A stretch of 37,757 nt of DNA from Curtobacterium flaccumfaciens (lineage in GTDB: Bacteria; Actinomycetota; Actinomycetes; Actinomycetales; Microbacteriaceae). Shown one piece after another: positions 7,061-15,637 of this stretch. The position numbers and the translations under genes are program-made. The DNA lies in assembly GCF_004361695.1 (NCBI RefSeq), contig NZ_SNVW01000019.1, forward strand, positions 1-37,757, given 5' to 3'. Below the pieces are notes generated by a model. That model made no database searches. It worked only from the letters and a program-made list of their open reading frames with translations, and was not told where the DNA came from. Within the stretch, counting starts at the first letter, position 1; the number at the start of each line of letters is the position of its first letter.

Positions 7061-8052
7061 CGACCACACGATCGATGGACGCCGGAGCACGGGTGGCGGT
7101 GGTCGCTCCCGGAGCGGCCGTGCTGCTCGGCCTGGTCATCGCAGCGCTGACGCTGGGGCCGGGACTGCCGGCGCGGGTGGCGACGCACTTCGGCGCGGAC
7201 GGCACGGCCGACGGCTGGGGATCGCCGTGGCCCGTGCTCTGGGTGTCGATCGCCCTCGCCGTGGGCGCCGTGGTGCTCGCCGTCGTCGCGCTGCGGTGGC
7301 GGGACCGGCGCACCGCCGCGGTGCTCCTCCTCGTGCTCAACCTCGTGAGCACGTCGCTCGCCGTGGCGTGGGTCGCCATCGCCGTCGCGAACCGCGCCGA
7401 CGAGCCGGCGTTCGCCTGGTGGTGGGTGGTCGCGCTGCTGGCCGTCGGGGCAGCGGTGGCCGTCCCGCCGACGATCGCGCTCGTCCGTGCCGCTCCCCCG
7501 GTGCCGGCGCACGACGTGCAGCCGCTCGACGTCGCGCCGGACGCCCGAGTCGCGTGGCGCGCACGGATCGGCAGCCCGTGGCTCGCCGTCGTCGGGGTCG
7601 TCGTGCTGCTGGCCGGCGTGTGGGCGGTGTGGCTGACCGCGTCGGCGAGCGCCGGCGCTGCGGTGGTCACCGGTGTGCTGCTGCTCGTCGCCGGCTTCGC
7701 GGTGCTCGTGCTCGCCCGGGTCGAGGTCACGGTCGACCGGCGCGGACTCCGGCTCACTTCGACGTGGACACGGATCCCGATCATGCGCGTGCCGCTGTCG
7801 CGCATCGAGTCGTGCGGGTGGGAAGAGGTCTCGCCCGGGCAGTGGGGTGGCTGGGGCTACCGGATCTCCGGCCGGGGCATCGCGTACGTGGTGCGGTCCG
7901 GGCCGGGGATCGTCGCGCGGCTGCGGGGTGGCGGCGCGCGCATGGTGACCGTGGCGGACGCGGAGCGCGGGGCGGCGGCGCTCGGGGCGCTGCTGGCGGG
8001 CGGTGCGCCGGGCGGAGCGGCGGGCGGCCCGGCGGGCCGAGATTCGGCGTGA
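7057..8052 (+). CDS. DUF1648 multipass membrane protein
   Basis: A 331-residue integral membrane protein. After a first hydrophobic helix (about 12-32) comes a DUF1648-like segment, LPARVATHFGADGTADGWGS. Further hydrophobic helices lie near 50-75, 80-100, 110-135, 175-195 and 200-220, and a soluble C-terminal half carries a PH-like stretch (about 225-300, VEVTVDRRGLRL...). DUF1648 proteins are typically co-transcribed with small regulators, as here (4-base overlap with the YtrA-type gene). The function is unknown; SdpI-type immunity proteins carry the same domain. The C-terminus is a low-complexity Gly/Ala tail. Confidence 0.75.
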   Translation: MTTTRSMDAGARVAVVAPGAAVLLGLVIAALTLGPGLPARVATHFGADGTADGWGSPWPVLWVSIALAVGAVVLAVVALRWRDRRTAAVLLLVLNLVSTSLAVAWVAIAVANRADEPAFAWWWVVALLAVGAAVAVPPTIALVRAAPPVPAHDVQPLDVAPDARVAWRARIGSPWLAVVGVVVLLAGVWAVWLTASASAGAAVVTGVLLLVAGFAVLVLARVEVTVDRRGLRLTSTWTRIPIMRVPLSRIESCGWEEVSPGQWGGWGYRISGRGIAYVVRSGPGIVARLRGGGARMVTVADAERGAAALGALLAGGAPGGAAGGPAGRDSA

Positions 8053-8144
8053 GCGAAAGCGACAGATCGCGTGCGCCGACGTGGTTCGGTGCGCAGAAGC
8101 GACAGATGGCCGCGGATGTTCGGGGGCCAACTGTCGCTTTGGCG
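8053..8144. repeat. Dispersed intergenic repeat, family 1, copy A
   Basis: A GCGACAGA/T core occurs twice in direct orientation (8053-8071 and 8093-8115) and once inverted (8125-8144, GGCCAACTGTCGCTT). The second and third units form a hairpin. It lies between the convergent ends of the DUF1648 and SDR genes and matches the element at 18015-18108 in sequence and layout. Confidence 0.8.
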
Positions 8145-8221
8145 AGTGGGTGGTGCGCGGGCCAGGGGTGTGCGCGTCGGGCGGCGCGGGGGCGCGGGCC
8201 GGGGCGCGGCGCGGCGCGGCG

Positions 8222-9004
8222 CTACAGGCTCGTCATGCCGCCGTCGACGCGGAACTCGGCGCCGGTGGCGTACGAGGACTCCTCGCTGGCGAGGTAGACC
8301 ATGATGCCGGTGACGTCCTCCGGCGTGCCCGGGCGGCCGAGGGGCGTCCGGGACACGATCGCCGCGCGCGACGCCGGGTCGCCCGAGATCGTCGACACGA
8401 GTGCGGTCTCCGTGTAGCCCGGCACGACCGTGTTCACCCGGATGCCGTCCCGCGCGTACGCCATCGCCGTCGCCCGGACGAGCGCGTGGATGCCGCCCTT
8501 CGTCGACGAGTACGCGGCGAAGTCGGCCCCTTCGCCGTTCAGCCCCGTGGGTGACCCGGTCGCGATGACCGACCCACCGGTGCCGGCGGCCAGCATCGCG
8601 CGGACGGCGTGCTTCACCGTGAGGAAGGTCCCCGTCAGGTTGACCGCCACCGTCCGGTTCCAGGTCTCGAGCGAGACATCGGCCACGGCGGCGTCGTGGC
8701 CGAACAGCTGCACCCCGGCGTTCGCGACGACCACGTCGGGGGTCCACCCCTGGGCGGCGAGGGCGGCGAACCCGGCCTCGACGCTGGCCTCGTCGGCGAT
8801 GTCCATCGTGCACGCGATCGCGTCGGCAGCAGACGCAGCTCCCGGAGCAGCAGCGGCGGACGCAGCCCCCGACGCTGCCTCGGCGTCGCGGTCGGCGTAG
8901 ACCACCCGCGCGCCCTCCTCGACGAAGCGGTCGGCGATGGCGCGACCGATCCCGGATCCGGCCCCGGTCACCAGTGCGGTCCTGCCGGTCAGTCGTGCGG
9001 TCAT
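8222..9004 (-). CDS. SDR family oxidoreductase, candidate D-apiose/sugar dehydrogenase
   Basis: A classical short-chain dehydrogenase of 260 residues: TGAGSGIG cofactor motif (14-21), an acidic residue after beta-2 (YADRDAE, favouring NAD), NAG (about 94), catalytic Ser in ATGSPTG and YSSTK (Tyr/Lys about 163/167). An Ala-rich insertion follows beta-2. It is divergent from apnL and shares with it the regulator palindrome at 9055-9064. I therefore infer a role in the same pathway, most simply oxidation of D-apiose to apionolactone, the substrate of ApnL; the described D-apiose dehydrogenase is a Gfo/Idh/MocA protein instead. GGAG precedes ATG 9004. The UTR has a small hairpin (9022-9037). Substrate assignment is inference. 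Confidence 0.8.
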   Translation of the reverse strand: MTARLTGRTALVTGAGSGIGRAIADRFVEEGARVVYADRDAEAASGAASAAAAPGAASAADAIACTMDIADEASVEAGFAALAAQGWTPDVVVANAGVQLFGHDAAVADVSLETWNRTVAVNLTGTFLTVKHAVRAMLAAGTGGSVIATGSPTGLNGEGADFAAYSSTKGGIHALVRATAMAYARDGIRVNTVVPGYTETALVSTISGDPASRAAIVSRTPLGRPGTPEDVTGIMVYLASEESSYATGAEFRVDGGMTSL

Positions 9005-9054
9005 GCGGGCACTCCGTCCTCGGAGCGCCGTCGCTCCACGAACCCATCATTGCG

Positions 9055-9085
9055 CAACCGGTTGACCGACTGGTAGCAAGAGACC
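9055..9085. promoter_or_regulatory. Regulon operator and leaderless promoter of apnL (shared with the SDR gene)
   Basis: The palindrome CAACCGGTTG (9055-9064) is followed by ACCGACTGGTAGCAAGAGACC and the GTG start at 9086. TAGCAA (9074-9079) is a -10-like box 6 bases before the start. The same sequence and spacing occur before the FadR-type regulator gene at 17234. The site lies between the divergent SDR and apnL genes. Confidence 0.7.
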
Positions 9086-10702
9086 GTGAGCGACGACGAC
9101 ACGTGGGACCGAGCACCCGACCCCGAGGACGTCGTCGAGGTCGGCCCGTGGCGCTTCGTCCTGCGCGGGACCGAGATCGCCGACGTCACGCACCGGGGCG
9201 TCACCGTCCTGCGGGCGATCCGGTTCGTCACGCGCGACCACGACTGGCGCACCGCCGACGACACCGTGCTGCACCGCACGGTCGAGGTCCACGACGACAC
9301 TCCGAGCGCCCGCGTCCGCATCGAGGCGACGAGCGGCTACGACGGCGCTCCCGTCCTGCGGTACGTCCTCAACGTCTCGGTCGACGGCGGCACCGTGGCG
9401 GTCCACGCCACCGCGACGACGACCACCCCGTTCCGCCGCAACCGCATCGGACTCGTCGTCCTGCACCCGCCGACGCTGGCCGGCACGCCGTTCACGGTCC
9501 GGCACGCGTTCGCTCCGCCCACCGAGCAGGTCTTCCCGACGTGGATCGCGCCGCACCAGCCCGCGACCGACGTCACCGGCTACGCGTGGACCGTCGACGG
9601 GATCGACGCGGAACTGTCCCTGTCCGGCGACGGCTTCGAGATGGAGGACCAGCGGAACTGGACCGACGCCTCGTTCAAGACGTACTCGACCCCGCTGTCC
9701 GAGCCGTTCCCCGTCGCGCTCGACGCCGGCACCGTGATCCGCCAGGGCGTCGCGCTGCAGTGCGGCCCGGCAGGCGCGTTCCCGCCGCCCGGTGCGCTCC
9801 GACCGGGAGGCACGCCCTCCCCCGCCTCGCCCCTCGCGCTCCTCGACGGCCCGCCCTCCACCACCGTGGTCACCCCGCCGCCGACGCTGCAGCTCCTCGC
9901 CGGGTCGGCACCGGCCGCTGCGCGACCGGACGACGCCGCACTGCTGACGGGCGTGCCGATCCTGGTCGAGCCGGTGCTCGGCGCCCCGGACGTCGCCGCG
10001 GTCCTCGCCTCGGCCCGTCGGGACGCCGGCGGCGCACCGCTCGACATCCGCTTCGTGACCGACGACCCGGACGTGTTGCGTGCGGCGATCGACGCGGTCC
10101 TCGCCGCCGGCCCGGCCGTCCGGGTGGGCGCGGTCGACCCGGCGACGCACGTGACCACCCCCGCACTGCAGGACGCACTCCGGGCAGCGGCACGGGCGCA
10201 CGACGGCCTCGAGGTCGTCGCCGGCACCCGCGCCCACTTCACCGAGCTCAACCGGTCGATCGACCTGTTCCGCGGGTGGGACGGGCCGCTCGCGTTCAGC
10301 GTCACGCCGCAGATGCACGACCGGTCCCGTGCCCAGGTGACCGAGTCGGTGCGGATGCAGCGCTGGGTGGTGATGAGTGCCTCCAGGCTGGCCGCCGGCA
10401 GGCCGCTCCACGTCGGACCGGTGACGCTCCGTCCACGGTGGAACGCGGTGGCGACGGCACCCCGTCGCGTCGTGACGGACCCGACCGCACTGGCGGGCTC
10501 CGGGCCGCAGTTCGTGCCGGACGCGACGGATCCGACACAGCACTCGCGTGCTGCCGGCGACTGGTTCGCCGCGTCCGTGGCGGCGCTGACGGTGCCGGGC
10601 GTCGCGTCGATCACGCTGGCCGAGGCGTGGGGACCACGCGGTGTCGTGACGTCGGACGGTGTGCACGCGCCCGCTGCCCGACTGTTCCGCCGGAGCGACT
10701 GA
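9086..10702 (+). CDS. apnL: D-apionate lactonase (ApnL family)
   Basis: A 538-residue protein that resembles the D-apionate lactonase family, which opens D-apionolactone to D-apionate. I recognise the family stretches EMEDQRNWTDASFKTY (from Glu185) and HVGPVTLRPRWN (from His442), plus FTELNRS and VTPQMHD in the C-terminal half. The N-terminal half looks beta-rich, the C-terminal half TIM-barrel-like (LEPVL..., RFVTDDPDVLRAAID). No signal peptide was seen. The GTG start is supported by the conserved operator/-10 spacing. The gene converges on apnO, with a strong shared terminator between them. Family recognition is from memory of conserved motifs; the match of the neighbouring genes to the apionate pathway strengthens it. 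Confidence 0.8.
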   Translation: MSDDDTWDRAPDPEDVVEVGPWRFVLRGTEIADVTHRGVTVLRAIRFVTRDHDWRTADDTVLHRTVEVHDDTPSARVRIEATSGYDGAPVLRYVLNVSVDGGTVAVHATATTTTPFRRNRIGLVVLHPPTLAGTPFTVRHAFAPPTEQVFPTWIAPHQPATDVTGYAWTVDGIDAELSLSGDGFEMEDQRNWTDASFKTYSTPLSEPFPVALDAGTVIRQGVALQCGPAGAFPPPGALRPGGTPSPASPLALLDGPPSTTVVTPPPTLQLLAGSAPAAARPDDAALLTGVPILVEPVLGAPDVAAVLASARRDAGGAPLDIRFVTDDPDVLRAAIDAVLAAGPAVRVGAVDPATHVTTPALQDALRAAARAHDGLEVVAGTRAHFTELNRSIDLFRGWDGPLAFSVTPQMHDRSRAQVTESVRMQRWVVMSASRLAAGRPLHVGPVTLRPRWNAVATAPRRVVTDPTALAGSGPQFVPDATDPTQHSRAAGDWFAASVAALTVPGVASITLAEAWGPRGVVTSDGVHAPAARLFRRSD

Positions 10703-10714
10703 CCGGGAAGCCGG

Positions 10715-10748
10715 CGCGACTGCCCGGGGAGACGCGACTGCCCGGGGA
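10715..10748 (+). repeat. 16-base direct repeat before the terminator
   Basis: CGCGACTGCCCGGGGA occurs at 10715-10730 and 10733-10748 (18-base period), just after the apnL stop codon. Confidence 0.7.
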
Positions 10749-10752
10749 AAGG

Positions 10753-10789
10753 GGAACGCCCCGCCGGAAGGGGGTCGGCGGGGCGTTCC
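10753..10789. terminator. Bidirectional terminator between apnL and apnO
   Basis: Perfect 14-base arms (GGAACGCCCCGCCG / CGGCGGGGCGTTCC) around a 9-base loop, between convergent genes. Confidence 0.85.
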
Positions 10790-10819
10790 GGTCTCTGTGC
10801 GGTCAGCGGCTGGTCCTGA

Positions 10820-11737
10820 TCAGCGGCGCACGGCGTCGATCTTGAGCATCTTGGCGATGACGGAGTCGAGCTCGCTGTCGTCGAAGACCTGCTTCCAGTC
10901 CTCCTTGATGAGCTTCTCGCGGCCGTAGCCCATCGCGATGTGGCAGGCGTCCGAGAACGGGTTCGAGCCGCGCAGGCCGTTCGTCAGCGCGATCCAGGTG
11001 TGGCCGTAGAGCATCGCGCGGGCGGCCTCGCGGGGCACGCCGACACCGGTGACGGTCTCCTCGAGGGCGTCGTTGAGGAAGTCGCCGATCATGCAGGCGA
11101 TCGTCTCGACCAGGGTCGGCTCGAGGACGGCGAGCTGCTTCACCGTGACCCAGTGCACCTGGATGACGGGCGCGTACATGGTGGTGATGACGGCCTCGGC
11201 GATGGCCTTGGCGCGGTCGCCCTCGTCACCGAGCGACTCGGACGCGTCGAAGGCCGCGATGACCTCCTGCGGGGCGGCGATGCCACCGAAGGTGTCGTCC
11301 CACTCGGCCTTCGTGGTGCGCTCGAGGAACACCGACGGGTGGCACGGGTGCGCCACGGCGTAGTGGATGTCCTCGCGCTTCGCGAGGAGCCCGGCGTAGG
11401 CGGCGGCCGGGTCGAGCGTCAGGATCGACGCGCCCGACTTCATGACGGGGACGAGCTGCTCGGAGATGCTGCCGAGCAGGACGTCGGGGACGGCGAGGAT
11501 CACGACGTCGGCGACCTTCGCGGCCTCGATGCTGTCGGTGAGCGACCGGCCGAGGGCCTCGATGCGCTCCTGCCCCGCGGGCGAGGCCTCGCTGTAGAGC
11601 GTCGTGTACTCGCTCTTCGCGAAGTTGTTCGAGACGCGGGTGCCCATCTTGCCGCCCGCACCGATCACGGCGACGGTGACGTCGGCCGTGCCGGATCCGG
11701 CAGCGACGGTGTGGGTGGTGGTGGCGGTGTCGGTCAT
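10820..11737 (-). CDS. apnO: D-apionate oxidoisomerase (phosphogluconate-dehydrogenase-like)
   Basis: A 305-residue NAD(P)-dependent enzyme with an N-terminal Rossmann motif VIGAGGKMG (24-32) and a 6PGDH-like helical C-terminal domain. Conserved-looking stretches include AVAHPCHPSVF and GHTWIALTNGLRGSNPFSDA. This domain pair is that of D-apionate oxidoisomerase, which oxidises and rearranges D-apionate to 3-oxo-isoapionate. It is the last gene of the leftward operon and its ATG overlaps the oiaC stop (ATGA), with AGGAG upstream. It ends before the strong terminator at 10753-10789. Without the context it would be called only a 6PGDH-C-domain dehydrogenase. Confidence 0.82.
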   Translation of the reverse strand: MTDTATTTHTVAAGSGTADVTVAVIGAGGKMGTRVSNNFAKSEYTTLYSEASPAGQERIEALGRSLTDSIEAAKVADVVILAVPDVLLGSISEQLVPVMKSGASILTLDPAAAYAGLLAKREDIHYAVAHPCHPSVFLERTTKAEWDDTFGGIAAPQEVIAAFDASESLGDEGDRAKAIAEAVITTMYAPVIQVHWVTVKQLAVLEPTLVETIACMIGDFLNDALEETVTGVGVPREAARAMLYGHTWIALTNGLRGSNPFSDACHIAMGYGREKLIKEDWKQVFDDSELDSVIAKMLKIDAVRR

Positions 11738-12579
11738 GATTCGTTGCTCCTGATGTACTCGATGGTGTGTTCGGTCCACTCCGCCTCGATGCGGGTGGTG
11801 GTCTCGGCGGGCGTCTCGCCCGGTCGCGGTTCGGCGCCCGCGTGCTCGTCCTGCCACGGCAGCCAGAACTCGATCACCCGGTTGACGCCGCGGCGGTCCG
11901 GCTCGACGGCCGCTCGGACGGCGGCGTAGTCGAGGATCCCGGTGCCCGTGCGGACGCCGGTGTACTGGAACCCGACCCAGCCCGGTGAGCGGGTGAACGC
12001 GGAGTCCTTGACGTGCCAGTTCTTCGTGTGCGGTGCGGCGGCCGCGACGACGTCGGCGGGGTGCTCGAGCCGGGCGACGGTGTTCGCCGGGTCGAGGCAG
12101 ATGCCGAGGTGGTCGGAGCCGATCGCCTCGACGACGGTGACGAGGTCGGCCGTGGCGACGACCTCGTACGTCTCGAGCGCGAGCGTCACCCCGGCTGCCT
12201 CGTACGCCGGGAGCGCTTCGCGCAGTCGGCGTTCGGTCTCGAGGGCGTCGGGCTGGTCGTCACCGCTCGTCCACATCGACCGGACGAGCGTCGCGCCGAG
12301 CTGCTGCGCGACGTGCAGGTACCGGGCGAGGTGCTCGGGACGGGTGCCCCGGGTCCCGACCTCGAGCGCGAGACCGAGGTCCTCGGCCAGCGCCCGGATC
12401 GCGGCCAGACGGTCGTCGGTCGCGGTGTCGAGCGGCAGGTGGTCGCAGATCTGGAAGAGGGCGACGCCGTCGTGCGCTGCCGCGTCCCGCATCGCGTCGT
12501 CGAGCGACACCGGGTCCGACACGCGGTCGGACATCCGCCAGAAGTAGGCGTACGTGGAGAGGCCGAGCAGGGAGGTCAT
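11734..12579 (-). CDS. oiaC: 3-oxo-isoapionate decarboxylase (xylose isomerase-like TIM barrel)
   Basis: A 281-residue TIM-barrel protein of the AP-endonuclease-2/xylose-isomerase-like superfamily. The four predicted metal ligands are visible: Glu136 (LALETYE), Asp163 (CLDPAN), His189 (NWHVKD) and Glu237 (RVIEFW). In the apionate pathway an enzyme called OiaC decarboxylates 3-oxo-isoapionate to L-erythrulose. The operon holds every other step but no other candidate for this one, so I assign it by motif and context. Generic annotation would be sugar phosphate isomerase/epimerase. The start overlaps the lerI stop (ATGA), and its stop overlaps the apnO start. Confidence 0.75.
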   Translation of the reverse strand: MTSLLGLSTYAYFWRMSDRVSDPVSLDDAMRDAAAHDGVALFQICDHLPLDTATDDRLAAIRALAEDLGLALEVGTRGTRPEHLARYLHVAQQLGATLVRSMWTSGDDQPDALETERRLREALPAYEAAGVTLALETYEVVATADLVTVVEAIGSDHLGICLDPANTVARLEHPADVVAAAAPHTKNWHVKDSAFTRSPGWVGFQYTGVRTGTGILDYAAVRAAVEPDRRGVNRVIEFWLPWQDEHAGAEPRPGETPAETTTRIEAEWTEHTIEYIRSNES

Positions 12580-13373
12580 GCGGTCGCTCCCAGCTGCGCG
12601 GCTTCGTCCAGGATGGTGCGGATCGCGGCGGGGTCGTGGGCGAACCGTCCGAGGAACAGGCCGCCGATGCGCCCGGCGCCCCGGGTGAGGAGGCCCGGAC
12701 CGGCGCTGCCGCCGTAGATCGCGACGGACCCGGCGAGCTCCGGCCGGGCGGCGAGGTGTTCCTCGATCCCGGCGAGGACCGCGACGATGTGCTCGTCGGG
12801 CGCGGGCACCGGGGCGCCGATCGCCCACACGGGTTCGTAGGCCGCGATGATCGGTCCGGCCAGGCCGTCCGCGGTCGCGGTCGCCAGGAACCGGTCGAGC
12901 TGCGCGGTCACGTCCGCGATCGCGTCCGGACTGGAGGCGCGGGTCGTCTCCCCGACGCAGACCAGCGGCCGCAGGTGGTTGCGGAAGGCGGCGTGCACCT
13001 TCCCCGCGATCTCGTCGTCCGTCTCGTGGAACAGGTCGCGGCGCTCGGCGTGCGCGATCTCGACGAGGTCGACCCCGATCTCGCGGAGCTCGGCGCCGGA
13101 GACCTCGCCGGTGAACGCGCCGCTGTCCGCCCAGGCCAGGTCCTGCGCGCCGAGGAGCACCGGGGCACCGCTCGCGTCGAGGACCTGCCGCACCGGGACC
13201 AGCGCCGGAAAGGTCGGGATGACGAAGAGCTCCACCGCGCCGGACTGCACCGCCGGGTGCGTCCGGGCGATGTCGGCCACGGCGGCCGTCCACTCGAGCG
13301 TCCGGGCGTGCCCGAAGTACATCTTCAGCGACACCCCGATCGTCAGTGGGGCGGTCGCCGTGGTCGCGGGCAT
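12576..13373 (-). CDS. lerI: L-erythrulose-1-phosphate isomerase (triosephosphate isomerase-like)
   Basis: A 265-residue TIM-family isomerase. Catalytic residues are conserved: Lys17 (GVSLKMYF), His108 (IAHAERRDLF) and Glu180 (AYEPVWAIG), with the phosphate loop IYGGSAGP. The usual Asn of the TIM NxK motif is replaced (SLK), typical of paralogues that are not housekeeping TpiA. LerI interconverts L-erythrulose 1-phosphate and D-erythrulose 4-phosphate in the tetrose branch described for mycobacterial tetritol and for apionate catabolism. It overlaps derI and oiaC by 4 bases each, so it is translationally coupled in the operon. Confidence 0.82.
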   Translation of the reverse strand: MPATTATAPLTIGVSLKMYFGHARTLEWTAAVADIARTHPAVQSGAVELFVIPTFPALVPVRQVLDASGAPVLLGAQDLAWADSGAFTGEVSGAELREIGVDLVEIAHAERRDLFHETDDEIAGKVHAAFRNHLRPLVCVGETTRASSPDAIADVTAQLDRFLATATADGLAGPIIAAYEPVWAIGAPVPAPDEHIVAVLAGIEEHLAARPELAGSVAIYGGSAGPGLLTRGAGRIGGLFLGRFAHDPAAIRTILDEAAQLGATA

Positions 13374-13873
13374 CAGGCGTCGGTCCCGACCGGGGCTGAG
13401 CCGTCGGCTGTGCTCGTTTCGTACGAGCAGATGGCGTTGACCTTCTCGGCGCTGGCGCTCGCAGGGTCGAACGTGTAGCCGAGCCACTCCTTCGCCATCC
13501 GCCGGGCGACCTCGACGCCGACGACGCGCTGGCCCATGCAGAGCACCTGGGCGTCGTTCGACAGGATCGAGCGCTCCACCGAGAACGAGTCGTGCGCGGT
13601 CACGGCACGGATGCCGGGGACCTTGTTCGCCGCGATCGCGACACCGAGCCCGGTGCCGCAGATCAGGATCGCGCGGTCGGCCTCGCCGTTCGCGACCAGG
13701 CGGGCGGCGTCCACGGCGACGTGCGGGTACGCGGTGTGGCCGTCGGCGTCGACGCCGACGTCGACGACGGACGCCACGCGGGGGTCCTTCGCGAGGTCGG
13801 CCTTGATGACCTCCTTGTAGTCGAAGCCGGCGTCGTCCGAGCCGACGACGATGCGGAACTGCTGCTCACTCAT
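13373..13873 (-). CDS. derI: D-erythrulose-4-phosphate isomerase (RpiB/LacAB family)
   Basis: A 166-residue RpiB-family isomerase with the active-site Cys72 in ICGTGLG and His94 in TAHDSFS, and the conserved LCMGQRVVG. The N-terminal phosphate-binding motif reads GSDDAG, where ordinary RpiB proteins usually have GSDHAG; this may mark a changed substrate. In context it is expected to convert D-erythrulose 4-phosphate to D-erythrose 4-phosphate, which enters the pentose phosphate pathway. It starts 24 bases after lerK and its stop overlaps the lerI ATG. A housekeeping ribose-5-phosphate isomerase is the alternative but is unlikely in this operon. Confidence 0.82.
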   Translation of the reverse strand: MSEQQFRIVVGSDDAGFDYKEVIKADLAKDPRVASVVDVGVDADGHTAYPHVAVDAARLVANGEADRAILICGTGLGVAIAANKVPGIRAVTAHDSFSVERSILSNDAQVLCMGQRVVGVEVARRMAKEWLGYTFDPASASAEKVNAICSYETSTADGSAPVGTDA

Positions 13874-13897
13874 GCGGGTGTGCCTTTCGTGTGGGGG

Positions 13898-15637
13898 TCA
13901 GGCGCGGACGGCGATGGTCGACAGGACCGCGTCGGTGATGAGCGCGAACGAGACCGCGCCGGCGTCCGGGGTGCCGACGGCGTCCTCGCCGTGGGTGCGG
14001 GCCCGGCCCATCCTCGGCAGCAGGTCGGCCGTGGCGTCCGCCGCGGTCTGCGCGGCCGCGGACGCCGCGGACCAGGCGTCCACGAGCTCGTCGCCGACCG
14101 CGACCCGGGCGGTGAGGACCTCGTCGAACGGCACGAGCGCGTCGACCATGGTCTTGTCGCCGGGGACGGCGCCGAACGCGAGGACCGCCTCCGTGGCGGC
14201 GTGCACCGCGCTCTGGACGGTGGCGGCCGACGGACGGTCGTCGTCGCCGAGGACGCGACCCAGTGCCTCCAGTGCGGCTCCCCAGATCGCGCCGGACGTG
14301 CCACCGGCCTTGTCGGACCAGGCGTCACCGGCGATGGCGAGGACGCTGCCCGCGCCGGCGCCGCGCGCTGCGGCGTCCTGCGCTGCGGCGTCGGCGGCGG
14401 TGGAGCCGCGCTGCATGCCGATGCCGTGGTCGCCGTCGCCGGCGACCGCGTCGATGCGCCCGAGTTCGTCCGCGTGGGCGTCGATCGTGCGGCGGATCGC
14501 CGAGACGGCGTCGGCGACGATCCGCGCCGACTCCTGGGACTCGGCGGTGCCGGGGGTGACCGGCGCCTGCTCGTCGGCGGCGAGGGCCTCGGGCGCGACC
14601 TGCTGCTGCGGGACGGCACCGCCCTTGCGGTACGCGGGGCTGTCGGCGGGCGCGGCCCAGAGCTGCTCGAGTTCGTCGTCGAGCCAGAACAGGGTCAGCG
14701 AGACACCGGCCATGTCGAAGCTCGTGACGAGTTCGCCGACCTCGGGCTCGACGACGACGATGCCCGCGTCGGCGAGCTTCCGCTGCACGGCGCCGAAGAC
14801 GACGAAGAGCTCCTCGTACTTCACCGAGCCGAGGCCGTTGAGGATCGGGACGACGCGCTGGCCGGCGGCTGCTGTGGTGCCGCCGGTCTCGGCACCGTCG
14901 GGTCGCTCGGTGAGCAGCTTGTCGACGAGCAGGTCGGCCAGGCCGTCGGCGGTGGGGACGTCGGCCTCGGCGATGCCGCGCTCCCCGTGGATGCCCATGC
15001 CGATGGCCATGCGCCCCTCGGGGACGGTGAAGAGCGGCTCGTCGGCGCCGGGCAGGGAGCAGCCCGAGAACGCGACGCCGAAGCTGCGGGTGCGGTCGTT
15101 GGCGCGGGTGGCGATCGCGGTGACGGCGTCGAGGTCGTCGCCGCGTTCGGCGGCGGCACCGGCGACCTTGAAGACGCAGAGGTCACCGGCGATGCCGCGG
15201 CGCTTGTGGGCGTCGGCGCTCGGGGCGGAGGCGACGTCGTCGGTCACCCGTACCGTGCGGACGTCGATGCCCTGGGCGGTCAGCGCCCGGGCGGCCGCGT
15301 CGAAGTTCAGGACGTCGCCGGCGTAGTTGCCGTAGGAGAGGAGGACCCCGCCGCCGTGCTCGCTCGCCTTCGCCACCGCGGTCACCTGCTGGGCGCTCGG
15401 GCTGGCGAACAGGTTGCCCATCGCGGCACCAGCTGCCAGGCCGTGGCCGACGAGCCCGCCGAACGCCGGGTAGTGGCCGGAGCCACCGCCGACGACGAGT
15501 GCGACGGTGCCTTCGGGGCTGGTGGTGGAGCGGGCGACGCCGCCGTGCACCTTCCGGACCCGGGCGCGGTTCGCGGCGACGAAGCCGTCGACCATCTCGT
15601 CCGCGAAGTCCGCGGGGTCGTTGAACAGGCGGGTCAT
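13898..15637 (-). CDS. lerK: L-erythrulose kinase (DhaK-DhaL fusion)
   Basis: A 579-residue ATP-dependent dihydroxyacetone-kinase-type protein. The DhaK half (about 1-330) has GGGSGHYPAF (50-59), the substrate-linking histidine region GMGIHGERG (His217) and LLSYGNYAGD. A linker follows, then a DhaL nucleotide-binding domain (about 370-579) with DGDHGIGM and DKAGGTSGAIWG. Fused kinases of this type phosphorylate dihydroxyacetone or erythrulose. With lerI and derI downstream, L-erythrulose is the best substrate call. The ATG overlaps the MFS stop. Dihydroxyacetone kinase is the fallback annotation. Confidence 0.82.
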   Translation of the reverse strand: MTRLFNDPADFADEMVDGFVAANRARVRKVHGGVARSTTSPEGTVALVVGGGSGHYPAFGGLVGHGLAAGAAMGNLFASPSAQQVTAVAKASEHGGGVLLSYGNYAGDVLNFDAAARALTAQGIDVRTVRVTDDVASAPSADAHKRRGIAGDLCVFKVAGAAAERGDDLDAVTAIATRANDRTRSFGVAFSGCSLPGADEPLFTVPEGRMAIGMGIHGERGIAEADVPTADGLADLLVDKLLTERPDGAETGGTTAAAGQRVVPILNGLGSVKYEELFVVFGAVQRKLADAGIVVVEPEVGELVTSFDMAGVSLTLFWLDDELEQLWAAPADSPAYRKGGAVPQQQVAPEALAADEQAPVTPGTAESQESARIVADAVSAIRRTIDAHADELGRIDAVAGDGDHGIGMQRGSTAADAAAQDAAARGAGAGSVLAIAGDAWSDKAGGTSGAIWGAALEALGRVLGDDDRPSAATVQSAVHAATEAVLAFGAVPGDKTMVDALVPFDEVLTARVAVGDELVDAWSAASAAAQTAADATADLLPRMGRARTHGEDAVGTPDAGAVSFALITDAVLSTIAVRA

